In this document: piece by piece, positions 45,063 to 53,984 of the stretch
How the letters are laid out: every line of letters begins with the position of its first letter
Numbering within the stretch: position 1 is the first letter of the stretch
NCBI RefSeq assembly: GCF_026314945.1
Contig: NZ_CP111121.1
Span: 4,998,017-5,062,016, forward strand
Source of the DNA: Chryseobacterium fluminis
Lineage (GTDB): Bacteria; Bacteroidota; Bacteroidia; Flavobacteriales; Weeksellaceae
DNA: 64,000 nt
Direction of reading: 5' to 3'
Notes under the pieces: generated by a model
Databases searched by the model: none
The model's input: the letters and a program-made list of their open reading frames with translations, nothing else
Told to the model about the DNA's origin: nothing
Position numbers and translations under genes: made by a program

Positions 45063-46184
45063 ATGATCAATAATGAGATCTATACCTTAAGAGGCTTTAT
45101 TGAAAAAAGTATTAAAAATTCTTCTATTGAATTGCGCTTTGTTGTCGATGAGATTATTCAGCAGGAAGAAAAATCCATTTCAGAAGAAGAACTTCATAAG
45201 TATGAACTGGTAAAGAAGAAGTTGGAAAAAGGCGCAAAGGATCTGGAAGCCTTCATCAGAGAGAAGATGCTCAAGGATGAAAAAGTCAGAATTGCCAATA
45301 TCTACGGAAATAATGCTATTGTTCAAAACGATTTTACAGAAGGTTTACATGTGTCTTCTTCGTATTTTGAGATCAGCAATTATAATTGCAATATCACTTC
45401 TTCCACAGCAATCTTATCAATACTTAAGCAGCTTTCTTTAAAAAACTACGAAATTATCGGCTTGGTTAGAGGTGGTGGAGATCGCCAAAGTATGGAGACC
45501 TTTAATAATCTAGTCCTTTCAGAATATTTCATCGGCCTGGAAACTATTATGGTGACTGCCATTGGGCACACCGTAGACGAAACACTGCTGGACCGATTGG
45601 CGGATAAGCGCTTTCATCTGCCATATGACTACGGAGCTGGACTTCACAGTATTGCCGAAAAGCTTTCACAAGAAAGATTAAATTCACGGGCACTTCTCAT
45701 TGATGAAGTGAAGAAAGATGTCAAAAGGCAATTTTCAGAACAGGTTGAAACACTGGAGAAACAGCTGAAAACAAAGAATGAAGAATTTACGGAGGCTCAA
45801 AAAACCTACAAAGAGCAAATAGAGACACATTCCAAAACTTTTGCTCATCAGTTGAAAATGCGCAATGAGGAATTTCAGAAATCGCAAGCCAATTCGATTA
45901 AGCTACTGGAGGACCTGCAGAAAAACTTTCAGCAGCAGCAGAGGCAACAACCAAACGAATTGGAGAATTACAAAAAGGAAATTGCCGCACTGCATGAGAA
46001 CAACATCCGATCAGCAGTTAATGAAAAGACAGCATCTTTGCAAGCCAATCTAGAAACTGCAAAACAGGATAATATTCTTTTAAAAGATGAAGTACAAAAG
46101 GGGAAATTTAATTATACTACTGTTCTTATTGCCTTTATTATTGCTTTGATAATCGGCTTTATTTTAGCTAAATACTTTAGATAA
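45063..46184 (+). CDS. XseA-like domain/coiled-coil/TM protein, 5'-truncated by an IS
   Basis: A 373-aa protein. Residues about 75-200 match the catalytic core of exonuclease VII large subunit XseA: VRIANIYGNNAIVQNDF, IIGLVRGGGDRQSMETFNN (the RGGGS..D..FN motif) and MVTAIGHTVDETLLDRLADK (the GHETD motif). A long coiled coil rich in Lys, Glu and Gln follows (about 205-335), then one C-terminal transmembrane helix (TTVLIAFIIALIIGFILAKY). The OB domain that starts real XseA is missing. The frame stays open upstream of the ATG back to 45012 and then hits a stop inside the IS3 element ending at 45015, so the gene probably lost its 5' end to that insertion. A membrane-anchored XseA is not the housekeeping enzyme; function unknown. 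Confidence 0.7.
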   Translation: MINNEIYTLRGFIEKSIKNSSIELRFVVDEIIQQEEKSISEEELHKYELVKKKLEKGAKDLEAFIREKMLKDEKVRIANIYGNNAIVQNDFTEGLHVSSSYFEISNYNCNITSSTAILSILKQLSLKNYEIIGLVRGGGDRQSMETFNNLVLSEYFIGLETIMVTAIGHTVDETLLDRLADKRFHLPYDYGAGLHSIAEKLSQERLNSRALLIDEVKKDVKRQFSEQVETLEKQLKTKNEEFTEAQKTYKEQIETHSKTFAHQLKMRNEEFQKSQANSIKLLEDLQKNFQQQQRQQPNELENYKKEIAALHENNIRSAVNEKTASLQANLETAKQDNILLKDEVQKGKFNYTTVLIAFIIALIIGFILAKYFR

Positions 46185-46368
46185 CTGAAGATGAATCTTC
46201 CTTGTGATATGATTTGTTGTGATTACTTAAATTTACCAATGTAAATAAAAAATCTCTTAAAATGATAAAAAATTATATAATAAAGCGCAGAGTTATAGAA
46301 ATAATGCCACTTATGCTTTGAAGTAATCAGACACGAGAGTAAGTTTAAACGGTTTTATTTGTAAGTGA

Positions 46369-46398
46369 CAAACCACTGCAGTATTACAGTGGTTTGCT
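46369..46398. terminator. Hairpin terminator
   Basis: AAACCACTG pairs perfectly with CAGTGGTTT and T-rich DNA follows. It lies between the convergent XseA-like and immunity-candidate genes. Confidence 0.75.
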
Positions 46399-46427
46399 TT
46401 AACATTACTTAAAGAATAATTTATTAT

Positions 46428-46901
46428 CTATTCGTAAGAAATATCAGACATTTCTAGTTTTTTAACTTCGGGTTTATGCATCAATATCTCATATATCAAT
46501 GTACTAATGTGATTAAATTTCTTACCCTTTAGACAAAATAAACCCTGATCAACGTTATGAATATATTTCACAGCATGATTATTCAAAATAAGTTCATCAT
46601 AAATTTTCGGATTTCTTCCCCAACTTGAACAATCTATTTCACTAGGAAAATTTTGGAAATTATTTTGCGAAAACAGCAATAAGATCTGCTTTTTTTCCTC
46701 CTGGTTAAGTAATACTTTAATCCTAATGGTATCATCAGCATATCTTCTGGAAAATGTAGCCGTATTTGAGTCATAACTATCCGTAAGATTTTCAAATCTG
46801 AATGAAGAGTTTGACTCTAATTGTTTTTCTTTACTACATGATGTGAGAAAAAACATCCCCGCAATACTAATTATTATTTTATAAGATTTTCGATTTACCA
46901 T
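46428..46901 (-). CDS. Putative immunity lipoprotein downstream of RHS toxin
   Basis: A 157-aa lipoprotein: MVNRKSYKIIISIAGMFFLT with lipobox LTSCSK (Cys at about residue 22), then an acidic mature domain (FRFENLTDSYDSNTATFSRR; ILLLFSQNNFQNFPSEIDCS). Its ATG lies 7 nt before the end of the RHS gene, so the two overlap and are translationally coupled. In polymorphic toxin systems the gene directly after the toxin is the immunity protein (established pattern), and a membrane-anchored periplasmic immunity fits a toxin that acts in the periplasm, such as a metallopeptidase. No homology to known immunity families was recognised, so the role is inferred from position. Confidence 0.6.
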   Translation of the reverse strand: MVNRKSYKIIISIAGMFFLTSCSKEKQLESNSSFRFENLTDSYDSNTATFSRRYADDTIRIKVLLNQEEKKQILLLFSQNNFQNFPSEIDCSSWGRNPKIYDELILNNHAVKYIHNVDQGLFCLKGKKFNHISTLIYEILMHKPEVKKLEMSDISYE

Positions 46902-49900
46902 GTGAGTCCCTGATATGTAACTTTTCTGTTAAAAACTTCAAATAACTTTTCAGTCCAAGACTGCACCTGTGCCTGCATTGTAGGCGATAGTCCTTTTATG
47001 ACTTTATCTATTTCTTTTAATGGAATAATATTGAGCTTACCCATATCCATCCCCGGAAGATTAAGATTATAGTATGTATTTTCCAGTTTCTTAATGGCTA
47101 TATGTTCTACTGTATCTAATCGCCCTTCTTTCAACCCTGAACCAATTCGGTTTCCTGAACCAGGTATTAATCTGGTTATTTTATTTACATAGGCATGTGC
47201 AGTTTCATGGGCCATAGTCTTTCCTAGAAGATACGAATTATTTGCTGCACGAGCAGAATACGTAATATCAGAAGTATTTTTTATGAAATTAAAATTCAAT
47301 CTCGTTTCTGCAATAAAACCGCCATCCATATACTGCCCGGTATTATTTATGCTTGATTCATCAAGTTTATCTGCAGCTACACCATACCTTTTAATTTGTT
47401 CATCTGAATAATTATTTTTTCTAAAAGTTTTAATTCTGTCATTTAAAACATCTGGATCGGTTGACGTTGTTGTATTTGCTATTTCAGTTGAACTTTGACT
47501 GTCTGATAGATCGAGATCAGACTCTTTAATTTTCTCTGTTTTAGCGCTACATAAAAAGTTAACTGTATAACTTACCGCAGCTACAGCTCCGCCAATTACC
47601 GCCCCTTTTACTAATCCTTTTAAAAAGTTATCTCCGTTGATCAAAGCCATCACACCACCACTTGCAGCACCTGAAACAGCTCCGTTTCCGACTGTGGCTA
47701 TAAAAGTTCCGGCACTGAATATCTGCCCTGCTCCAGCGGAGACAGCTCCGGTCACAGCTCCTGTTACAATAGCTTTGGCAAATCCACCTAAGGTCCAATT
47801 GTTATTTATCGTGGCCTGGATCGTATACATCGCTACACTTAATGCCGCTCCTATTAATGCTCCTGTACCAATTGCAGCAGCATTTACCACCACCCAAGCA
47901 ATTACCGGTGCTAAAAAGAAAAATTCTCCTGTAGGATCACTAAATATCAATGGATTATTTAGCACATAACCATACTTATTATAGTTTTGGGTATTAAATG
48001 GCTCCTGAATGTTTTCATCTGCATTTAAGAATCTTCTCAAAAGTGGATCGTACAATCTTCCGTTCATGTGGATAATTCCTACTTCTGTAAAATGTTCGTG
48101 ACTGGTATATCCTCTGTCTAATAATAATGCAGTATTATCAATAGTATTCTTATCTGTAATTATCGCTCCGTTCCCTATCTGCAAATGGGTAAAATTACCC
48201 CACGCATCAAAGTGCCTTTGCTCAAGTTTGTTTCCTGATTCATCACTGATAGCTAATATGCTTCCGATATAATCTTTATGTAAGAATTTATAAGATCCGT
48301 TGGCCTCGTCAAAGTTTCTTAAAAATACGATATTACTTTCATATGGGCTTCCTCCAATATAAAGAATATGTTTTTCTTTTCCTGTAGTATTGTTTACCTG
48401 TACTTCAAAACTTCCGTCTTCGTTATAATATTTGGTAAATTTACCATCAGTATCATCTGTAAAGTTTCCACCATAGGTCACTCTCTGTCTCATGGCGGTA
48501 AGCCCGTACTGGAATGCGACATCCCCTTTCATTCCATCGATGAATACAGGATCATTGTTTTCATTATAAGTAATGTTCTGTATTAAATCATTGTTATAAT
48601 TCTGAGTTCCTGTTGCATTCAGAGTCATGCCTGTAGGCTGATAAATCTTGGCAGAATTTTCGTACTTCATAGTTCCTACCTGATCGTTTTCAATGATCCT
48701 ACCTTTTATATCATAAACGTTTCTGTTTAACGAAGGCTTAACCCCTGTTACCGGATTTGTCCAGTTTACCAAACGGTTATTATCATCGTAATCAAATGAT
48801 TCTACAATATTGAAATCCCCGCCTGTTGTTCTACTTTTTAGTTCATTCTTTATAGCATCAAAAGAGTAGGAAAGTTGTAAAATGCCAGGCTTTACTGCTG
48901 ATGAATGATTGACATTCGTTAAGAAACCGTTGTTATCATAGGTATTAGTAACATTTGCTGATCCTAACTTAGATCTTACGATTTTACCTTTTGCATTAGT
49001 TTCCTGAAGTTCCCAAAGGATTCTCCCTGTTACTTTGTCTTTTACCTGATATAATTCGCCATTCCATGCATCATAGATGTTTTCAATCTGTATTTTCGTT
49101 AACATTCCTGAGGAGAAGAGCTGTTTTTCATAAGAAATAACTCTTCCCTTATCATCATAAGTAATTCCCTTTTGAATAAAAAATTTACCATTACTACTTT
49201 CAGAAGCAGATAATAATCTTCCTTGAGAATCGTAAGAAATATTTGAGCTATATGCTTTTCCTTTGGATGTCCCACCTTTAGATATTATCCTTCCTTTGTT
49301 ATCGTACGTATAGGAAATTATCTTATTGGTTGCCAGACCTGCATCCGAAGTAGATATTTCTTTTTGCGTAATAAGTTTTCCTAAATTATTATAGATATAT
49401 TCTTTGGTTCCTTTCGGGCTTATAATTTTTTTAGGCTGCCCAAATATATCATATTCATATTTATACAGACCATTAGACGGATCGTTCAATTCCGATTTTC
49501 TTCCCCAGGCATCGTACTTGGTCGTCACAATATTTTCAGCATACTGAGCTCTAATTTGCTCGCCTGCGGCATTGTATGAGAACAGGATTGTACCCCCCTT
49601 ATCAGCAGAGGAAATCATATTTCCTAAAGCATCCGAGGTTTTTGATGTTATCCTATTGTACCCGTTAAGTTCTTTAACAGTTGTTGTAAGTCCGGAAACA
49701 ATTGTTTCTATCTGCTTACCACTAGATGAAGTTGCGGTTACTTTTGCAGGATAAATAGAATCATCATAATTTATAGTATTCCATTGAGTTGCTGCCTGGC
49801 CTTCAAAATACGATTCACTTTCATTAATCTTTCTTCCCAATAAATCGTACTGAATTTCTTTTGAAACAAATTGTCCCTGGCCAAAAGATTTTGTGGATAC

Positions 49901-52900
49901 TTTAAATTCTTGTCCTAATCTATTGGTATATATTTTGGTAATATTACCGTCAGGATGATATTGTGTGGAGATAATATTTGAAGAATTATCTTTTTCATAC
50001 TGATATTTGGTAGTGCCTGATAAATTACTTTTAACAGAGATCAGTTTACCCCAAATATCATATGTATTGATTTTAGAATTACCGGATGGATCCGTTGTCT
50101 TCTTTATTTGCCCAAAATCATTATATTCAATATTGGTTTCTAAACCTAAATTATCTATTGATTTTAAAACAAACCTCCCTTTTGTATCATATTCCGAAAA
50201 AGCTGTATGGATTTGACTATCTACATTATTTGAAGTGACTTCCTGAATAACATTTCCAAAATCGTCATAAAAATATGTTTCCTGTAGATATTCTGAATTA
50301 ATCCTATTCCAATTTTTTAAGGTCTTTAAAAGATTATTTTCATAGGTGTATTCTTTTTTCGCTGATTTTGTATCTCCGTAAGCCTGTACTATATCTGTTT
50401 TAGACTTTGGACGACCTATGTAATAATCTGCACCGGTACCTGATGGATTATGAACATATTCAAATGTAGAATTAGCGGTTCCATATCCATTATTTACATT
50501 AGAAGTACTTTGAATCGGAAGATAATAATCCCCATAGGTTATAGTACCCGTTGTCACTGTTCCTGTCAGAAAGTTCTTTTCAACAGTACTCTTAGGAATA
50601 ATTACTGTTACTACTTTTGGCTTGTCCGCATCAGTTACAGTAGTAACTAAACTTCCGTTTATCAATTGATCTTTTTGATGAACAGTAGATTTAAAAGAAA
50701 GTAGCTGTGTATTATTTACTGAGATATCTGCCGGAAAAATTTTGCTTTCATCATTTGTTTTTATTGACCATTCTTTCTCAGGAGCCGCATCCAAAAAAGG
50801 ATTGATCTCTATCCCAGACCATATTTTCGTATTTTCATATCCCTCTGCATACCAGGAAGAACGAGCAGTTTGATGATACCCTATGACTCCTCTTCCCTGC
50901 ATATGGGTTGTCATTCCTCTATATCTGAAATCTTGCTTTCTATTTCCTTGTAGCAACTGAGATACAGCATAGGAATTATCTGCACGGATTAATGAAAAAT
51001 ACGGATAATATTCCTTTTTAACTTTAGCATAAAAAGACGGATTTATATCCGGATTCAATTCTTTGTAATCAATTATTGTTGTAATCCCAGCCTGAGTAAT
51101 TGATTTAACTCTTGATAATTCAGCTAAAGAAGTCTGTGCTTTATACTTATGTACCCTGGTATTTTTAAAAACAAAGATATCATAGTAATTATTATTAGAT
51201 TTAATCGGATTTGTCATAGGCTGAAATAATCCATATTCTCCACCTCCCACAGAGTATGACGGGCTTGCAGAACTCAAGCCTGGAATAAAATCTGTTCCTC
51301 CATTAGCCTGTAATGTATTTACGTCATATTGCAAGCTCCTCCAAAGTGCATTTCCGCTGTTATTTACAGCACCAACCTTATTTTTAGAATGAATAAAAAC
51401 AATATCCGACTTCCCGTCTTTGTTGATATCTGAAATGGAGTAGAAGTGATGATCAATCAGAGATAGATTTGATGGCTGCGTAGGCTTTCTATATTTAAGA
51501 AAATTTTGTTTTAAAACGTTCTGGAAACCGTTTTCCATTCCCATGTAAAACCTCCAGTTATCAGCACCCTGATTCGCTGTCACAGGAATGGTGAAATCTA
51601 AATTCCCATCACCATTAAAATCTCCGAAAAGCACAGGGTAATCCGAATCTTTTGTCTCTGCCAGATTACCGGAATACTTGATTTTTTTCACATATTGCGT
51701 AGGAGATGTCTTGACAAACTCAAACACGGTATAAGCTGTATTAGAAACATCTATGATATCTATTTTTCCGTCACCATCAACATCAAGATATCTTTGGTTA
51801 GGATAATCACTTTCGTTAAATCCACGAAGTACACTGTATGTGGAAACAGGAATACTTGAATTTTTCAGATCTACAATATATTTATCCACAATACCAAATC
51901 CGGATTGGGGTGACAAAGTGATAAAAACATCAGATATCCCATCTCCGTTGATGTCACCTTCATTAAGGCTTACATTACATGAAGTACAGGGTGTCTGAGA
52001 GAGAGCTTTTTCAAAAACCTTAACAAAACCATTGTTTCTAAAAATATAACCTACTACTTTACCGCTTTCATACTGAACAATCCCGTTTCCGTTATACACC
52101 TGCCCGTCTTCATCCAGCAGGACATTCACTATTTTGGCTTCAGCATTAAAAACTTTACCTGTAGAGACATCCTGATAAGCATCATTGAAAGCACCAAGCT
52201 TTACGACACCGTTACTCATGACAAAGTCTAGATAAGAATCCCCGTTAAAGTCGCCGGTAAGCCTGACATTTTCAAAAGAGTCACTATTATATGGCAAAAC
52301 ACCATAATAATCTACACTCGCCGGAACTAAATTCGGATAGGTAAATACTACGGGATTAGCAGCCTCTCCCTGAGAATTATATTCGGTAATTTTATTTACA
52401 AATTTATAATTCGTGCCATTTTGCACATAGTCAATAATATACTTTCTATAAGGATTACCATTAGATTTTACAGTTATATCAGTTAAAAGTTTATTCTGAA
52501 CGAATTTATATCCGGCAACGTAAGATTCTTCAACCAGATTTCTATCTGTATAGTTGAAATCTATTCTGTTGAAATGAGGTTTATTTAACGCTTCATTTCC
52601 TCCCCATTGTACAGAAGATATTCTACTCACAGATTCCTGCATCTGTCCAGTAGTATATTCATAAGAATAACTGATGTAGTTTCCTTGGGCATCTTTCCAT
52701 TTTACGAGATTATATTCAAGCGAAGTCCTACCATTAAACGTATTTAATTGCGGATTATCAGACTGAATATCCCCATACCAAGCCTGTGAACCGTCTTCAA
52801 AGGTTACCTGAAAATACATTGGCTGGGAGGTAGACCCTTGCGCTGTTCCAATTGATTTAATTTTCATATTGGAATATCTTGCCGTAATATATTCAGCGTC

Positions 52901-53485
52901 CTTTCCATATTCTCCCGACTTTAAAATCAATCTTTGTCCGTTGAAACTATAATAATCAGAATAATCCAGCTGCAGCCCTTTAGCTTCTCCATCGACCTCT
53001 ACAGATTTCCCCATTCTTGTAATCGCTGTAATTCCTGAAAGATTCCAACCGTACCCAGCAATTCCATTTCCTGAACCACTGGTATAAGCAAGATCAATTT
53101 GAGGAGCGACGCTCTTCACGCCAGGAGGGAGGGCAACTGATAAAGTATATTGTAACTGCCCTGATCCGGTAACCCCAAGACTCCCTTTGGTATCATAAAA
53201 GCTTTGTCCTGAAGGAGCATTTGTCCCTGATGGATTATTCACTCCTGCATTAGAATCTGTCGGCCCTCCTCCCGGGTTTTCCGTAGCAGGACCAATCTTA
53301 CCTACAAAAGGATTTGAAACACTCCCTGATGCCTTGAATCCCTGCGCTAATACCACTGCCTGCGGATCCTGAACTGTGCGAGAGCTGTTTTCTGCTTGGT
53401 AAAGGATGGTCTGCGAAAAGCCCATGACTGCACACAAGGACAGTATAAATGATGAAAATAATCTCATTTTCATTTTGTTAATCAT
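46895..53485 (-). CDS. Secreted SpvB/FG-GAP/RHS polymorphic toxin with metallopeptidase tip
   Basis: A 2196-aa exported protein built like a fused TcB-TcC. Signal peptide at 1-25 (KMRLFSSFILSLCAVMGFSQ). SpvB domain from about 100 (VALPPGVKSVAPQIDLAYTS). FG-GAP/VCBS repeats with calcium loops at about 410-720 (GDFNGDSYLDF, DINGDGISDVF, VDGDGKIDI, DFNGDGNLDF, DINKDGKSDI). A mid region, then many YD repeats at about 1130-1760 (YDAWGRKSEL, YDSQGRLLS). RHS core ending near 1855 (YDPLLRRFLNADENI; NNPLIFSDPTGE). The variable C-terminus has a Gly/Ala-rich hydrophobic stretch (1856-1975), then a domain with the zinc site His2093-Glu-Thr-Ala-His2097 (MAHETAHAYV) and a possible third ligand in DTVEHIAIKKLEN. 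It should be a zinc endopeptidase delivered by contact. It follows a T9SS cargo gene by 14 nt and overlaps the immunity candidate. ATGs at 53473 or 53467 are alternative starts. Confidence 0.85.
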   Translation of the reverse strand: MINKMKMRLFSSFILSLCAVMGFSQTILYQAENSSRTVQDPQAVVLAQGFKASGSVSNPFVGKIGPATENPGGGPTDSNAGVNNPSGTNAPSGQSFYDTKGSLGVTGSGQLQYTLSVALPPGVKSVAPQIDLAYTSGSGNGIAGYGWNLSGITAITRMGKSVEVDGEAKGLQLDYSDYYSFNGQRLILKSGEYGKDAEYITARYSNMKIKSIGTAQGSTSQPMYFQVTFEDGSQAWYGDIQSDNPQLNTFNGRTSLEYNLVKWKDAQGNYISYSYEYTTGQMQESVSRISSVQWGGNEALNKPHFNRIDFNYTDRNLVEESYVAGYKFVQNKLLTDITVKSNGNPYRKYIIDYVQNGTNYKFVNKITEYNSQGEAANPVVFTYPNLVPASVDYYGVLPYNSDSFENVRLTGDFNGDSYLDFVMSNGVVKLGAFNDAYQDVSTGKVFNAEAKIVNVLLDEDGQVYNGNGIVQYESGKVVGYIFRNNGFVKVFEKALSQTPCTSCNVSLNEGDINGDGISDVFITLSPQSGFGIVDKYIVDLKNSSIPVSTYSVLRGFNESDYPNQRYLDVDGDGKIDIIDVSNTAYTVFEFVKTSPTQYVKKIKYSGNLAETKDSDYPVLFGDFNGDGNLDFTIPVTANQGADNWRFYMGMENGFQNVLKQNFLKYRKPTQPSNLSLIDHHFYSISDINKDGKSDIVFIHSKNKVGAVNNSGNALWRSLQYDVNTLQANGGTDFIPGLSSASPSYSVGGGEYGLFQPMTNPIKSNNNYYDIFVFKNTRVHKYKAQTSLAELSRVKSITQAGITTIIDYKELNPDINPSFYAKVKKEYYPYFSLIRADNSYAVSQLLQGNRKQDFRYRGMTTHMQGRGVIGYHQTARSSWYAEGYENTKIWSGIEINPFLDAAPEKEWSIKTNDESKIFPADISVNNTQLLSFKSTVHQKDQLINGSLVTTVTDADKPKVVTVIIPKSTVEKNFLTGTVTTGTITYGDYYLPIQSTSNVNNGYGTANSTFEYVHNPSGTGADYYIGRPKSKTDIVQAYGDTKSAKKEYTYENNLLKTLKNWNRINSEYLQETYFYDDFGNVIQEVTSNNVDSQIHTAFSEYDTKGRFVLKSIDNLGLETNIEYNDFGQIKKTTDPSGNSKINTYDIWGKLISVKSNLSGTTKYQYEKDNSSNIISTQYHPDGNITKIYTNRLGQEFKVSTKSFGQGQFVSKEIQYDLLGRKINESESYFEGQAATQWNTINYDDSIYPAKVTATSSSGKQIETIVSGLTTTVKELNGYNRITSKTSDALGNMISSADKGGTILFSYNAAGEQIRAQYAENIVTTKYDAWGRKSELNDPSNGLYKYEYDIFGQPKKIISPKGTKEYIYNNLGKLITQKEISTSDAGLATNKIISYTYDNKGRIISKGGTSKGKAYSSNISYDSQGRLLSASESSNGKFFIQKGITYDDKGRVISYEKQLFSSGMLTKIQIENIYDAWNGELYQVKDKVTGRILWELQETNAKGKIVRSKLGSANVTNTYDNNGFLTNVNHSSAVKPGILQLSYSFDAIKNELKSRTTGGDFNIVESFDYDDNNRLVNWTNPVTGVKPSLNRNVYDIKGRIIENDQVGTMKYENSAKIYQPTGMTLNATGTQNYNNDLIQNITYNENNDPVFIDGMKGDVAFQYGLTAMRQRVTYGGNFTDDTDGKFTKYYNEDGSFEVQVNNTTGKEKHILYIGGSPYESNIVFLRNFDEANGSYKFLHKDYIGSILAISDESGNKLEQRHFDAWGNFTHLQIGNGAIITDKNTIDNTALLLDRGYTSHEHFTEVGIIHMNGRLYDPLLRRFLNADENIQEPFNTQNYNKYGYVLNNPLIFSDPTGEFFFLAPVIAWVVVNAAAIGTGALIGAALSVAMYTIQATINNNWTLGGFAKAIVTGAVTGAVSAGAGQIFSAGTFIATVGNGAVSGAASGGVMALINGDNFLKGLVKGAVIGGAVAAVSYTVNFLCSAKTEKIKESDLDLSDSQSSTEIANTTTSTDPDVLNDRIKTFRKNNYSDEQIKRYGVAADKLDESSINNTGQYMDGGFIAETRLNFNFIKNTSDITYSARAANNSYLLGKTMAHETAHAYVNKITRLIPGSGNRIGSGLKEGRLDTVEHIAIKKLENTYYNLNLPGMDMGKLNIIPLKEIDKVIKGLSPTMQAQVQSWTEKLFEVFNRKVTYQGLTW

Positions 53486-53499
53486 TATTAGTTAAAGTT

Positions 53500-53982
53500 T
53501 TATCTCTTAGTTATGTTTTTACTCAACACTCTGCCGTCTTTTAAAGTAAAGCGAACCACATAAACACCCCAATCATAACCGGTCATGTTAATTTTTACTT
53601 TTTTGTTAAGCCCAGGGATGTTCTGCTGTTGGAACTTCCAGTGCAACGTGCTGTGCTGGTATAATGAAACGGATTCGATAAGCCCATCTACTTCCTCTGT
53701 CCAGTCGATGGTCAGGTAATCATTAACAGGAACAGGATATAATCTGATTTGTTTGAAAAAAGCCTTTTCATCCATGACAGGGCTTTGCTGTACAGAAGCT
53801 ATAGCTTTTATTTCTTCTGTTTTTTTTACTTCTTTAATTTCTTCAGGAGCCTGTCTGCCGGCTGAATTCGTTCCTCGGTATCTCTGGTTTCCGGCTTCGT
53901 CATATTTAAAATAGACTTCTGTCTGGGAAAAGCCTAAGAAACCGATCAATAAAGAAGAAAGCGATAGTATTTTTCTTTTCAT
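53500..53982 (-). CDS. T9SS type A sorting-domain protein, 160 aa
   Basis: Signal peptide MKRKILSLSSLLIGFLGFSQ, a short mature part with one YD-like motif (YFKYDEAGNQRYRG) as in RHS proteins, a Lys/Glu-rich linker, and a C-terminal T9SS sorting domain (IRLYPVPVNDYLTIDW, YDWGVYVVRFTLKDGRVLSK). It lies 2 nt after the fibre-like gene and 14 nt before the RHS gene. As small T9SS proteins with a YD motif occur next to RHS genes in this group, it may link the RHS shell to the secretion system or the surface; this is inference. Confidence 0.85.
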   Translation of the reverse strand: MKRKILSLSSLLIGFLGFSQTEVYFKYDEAGNQRYRGTNSAGRQAPEEIKEVKKTEEIKAIASVQQSPVMDEKAFFKQIRLYPVPVNDYLTIDWTEEVDGLIESVSLYQHSTLHWKFQQQNIPGLNKKVKINMTGYDWGVYVVRFTLKDGRVLSKNITKR

Positions 53983-53984
53983 GG

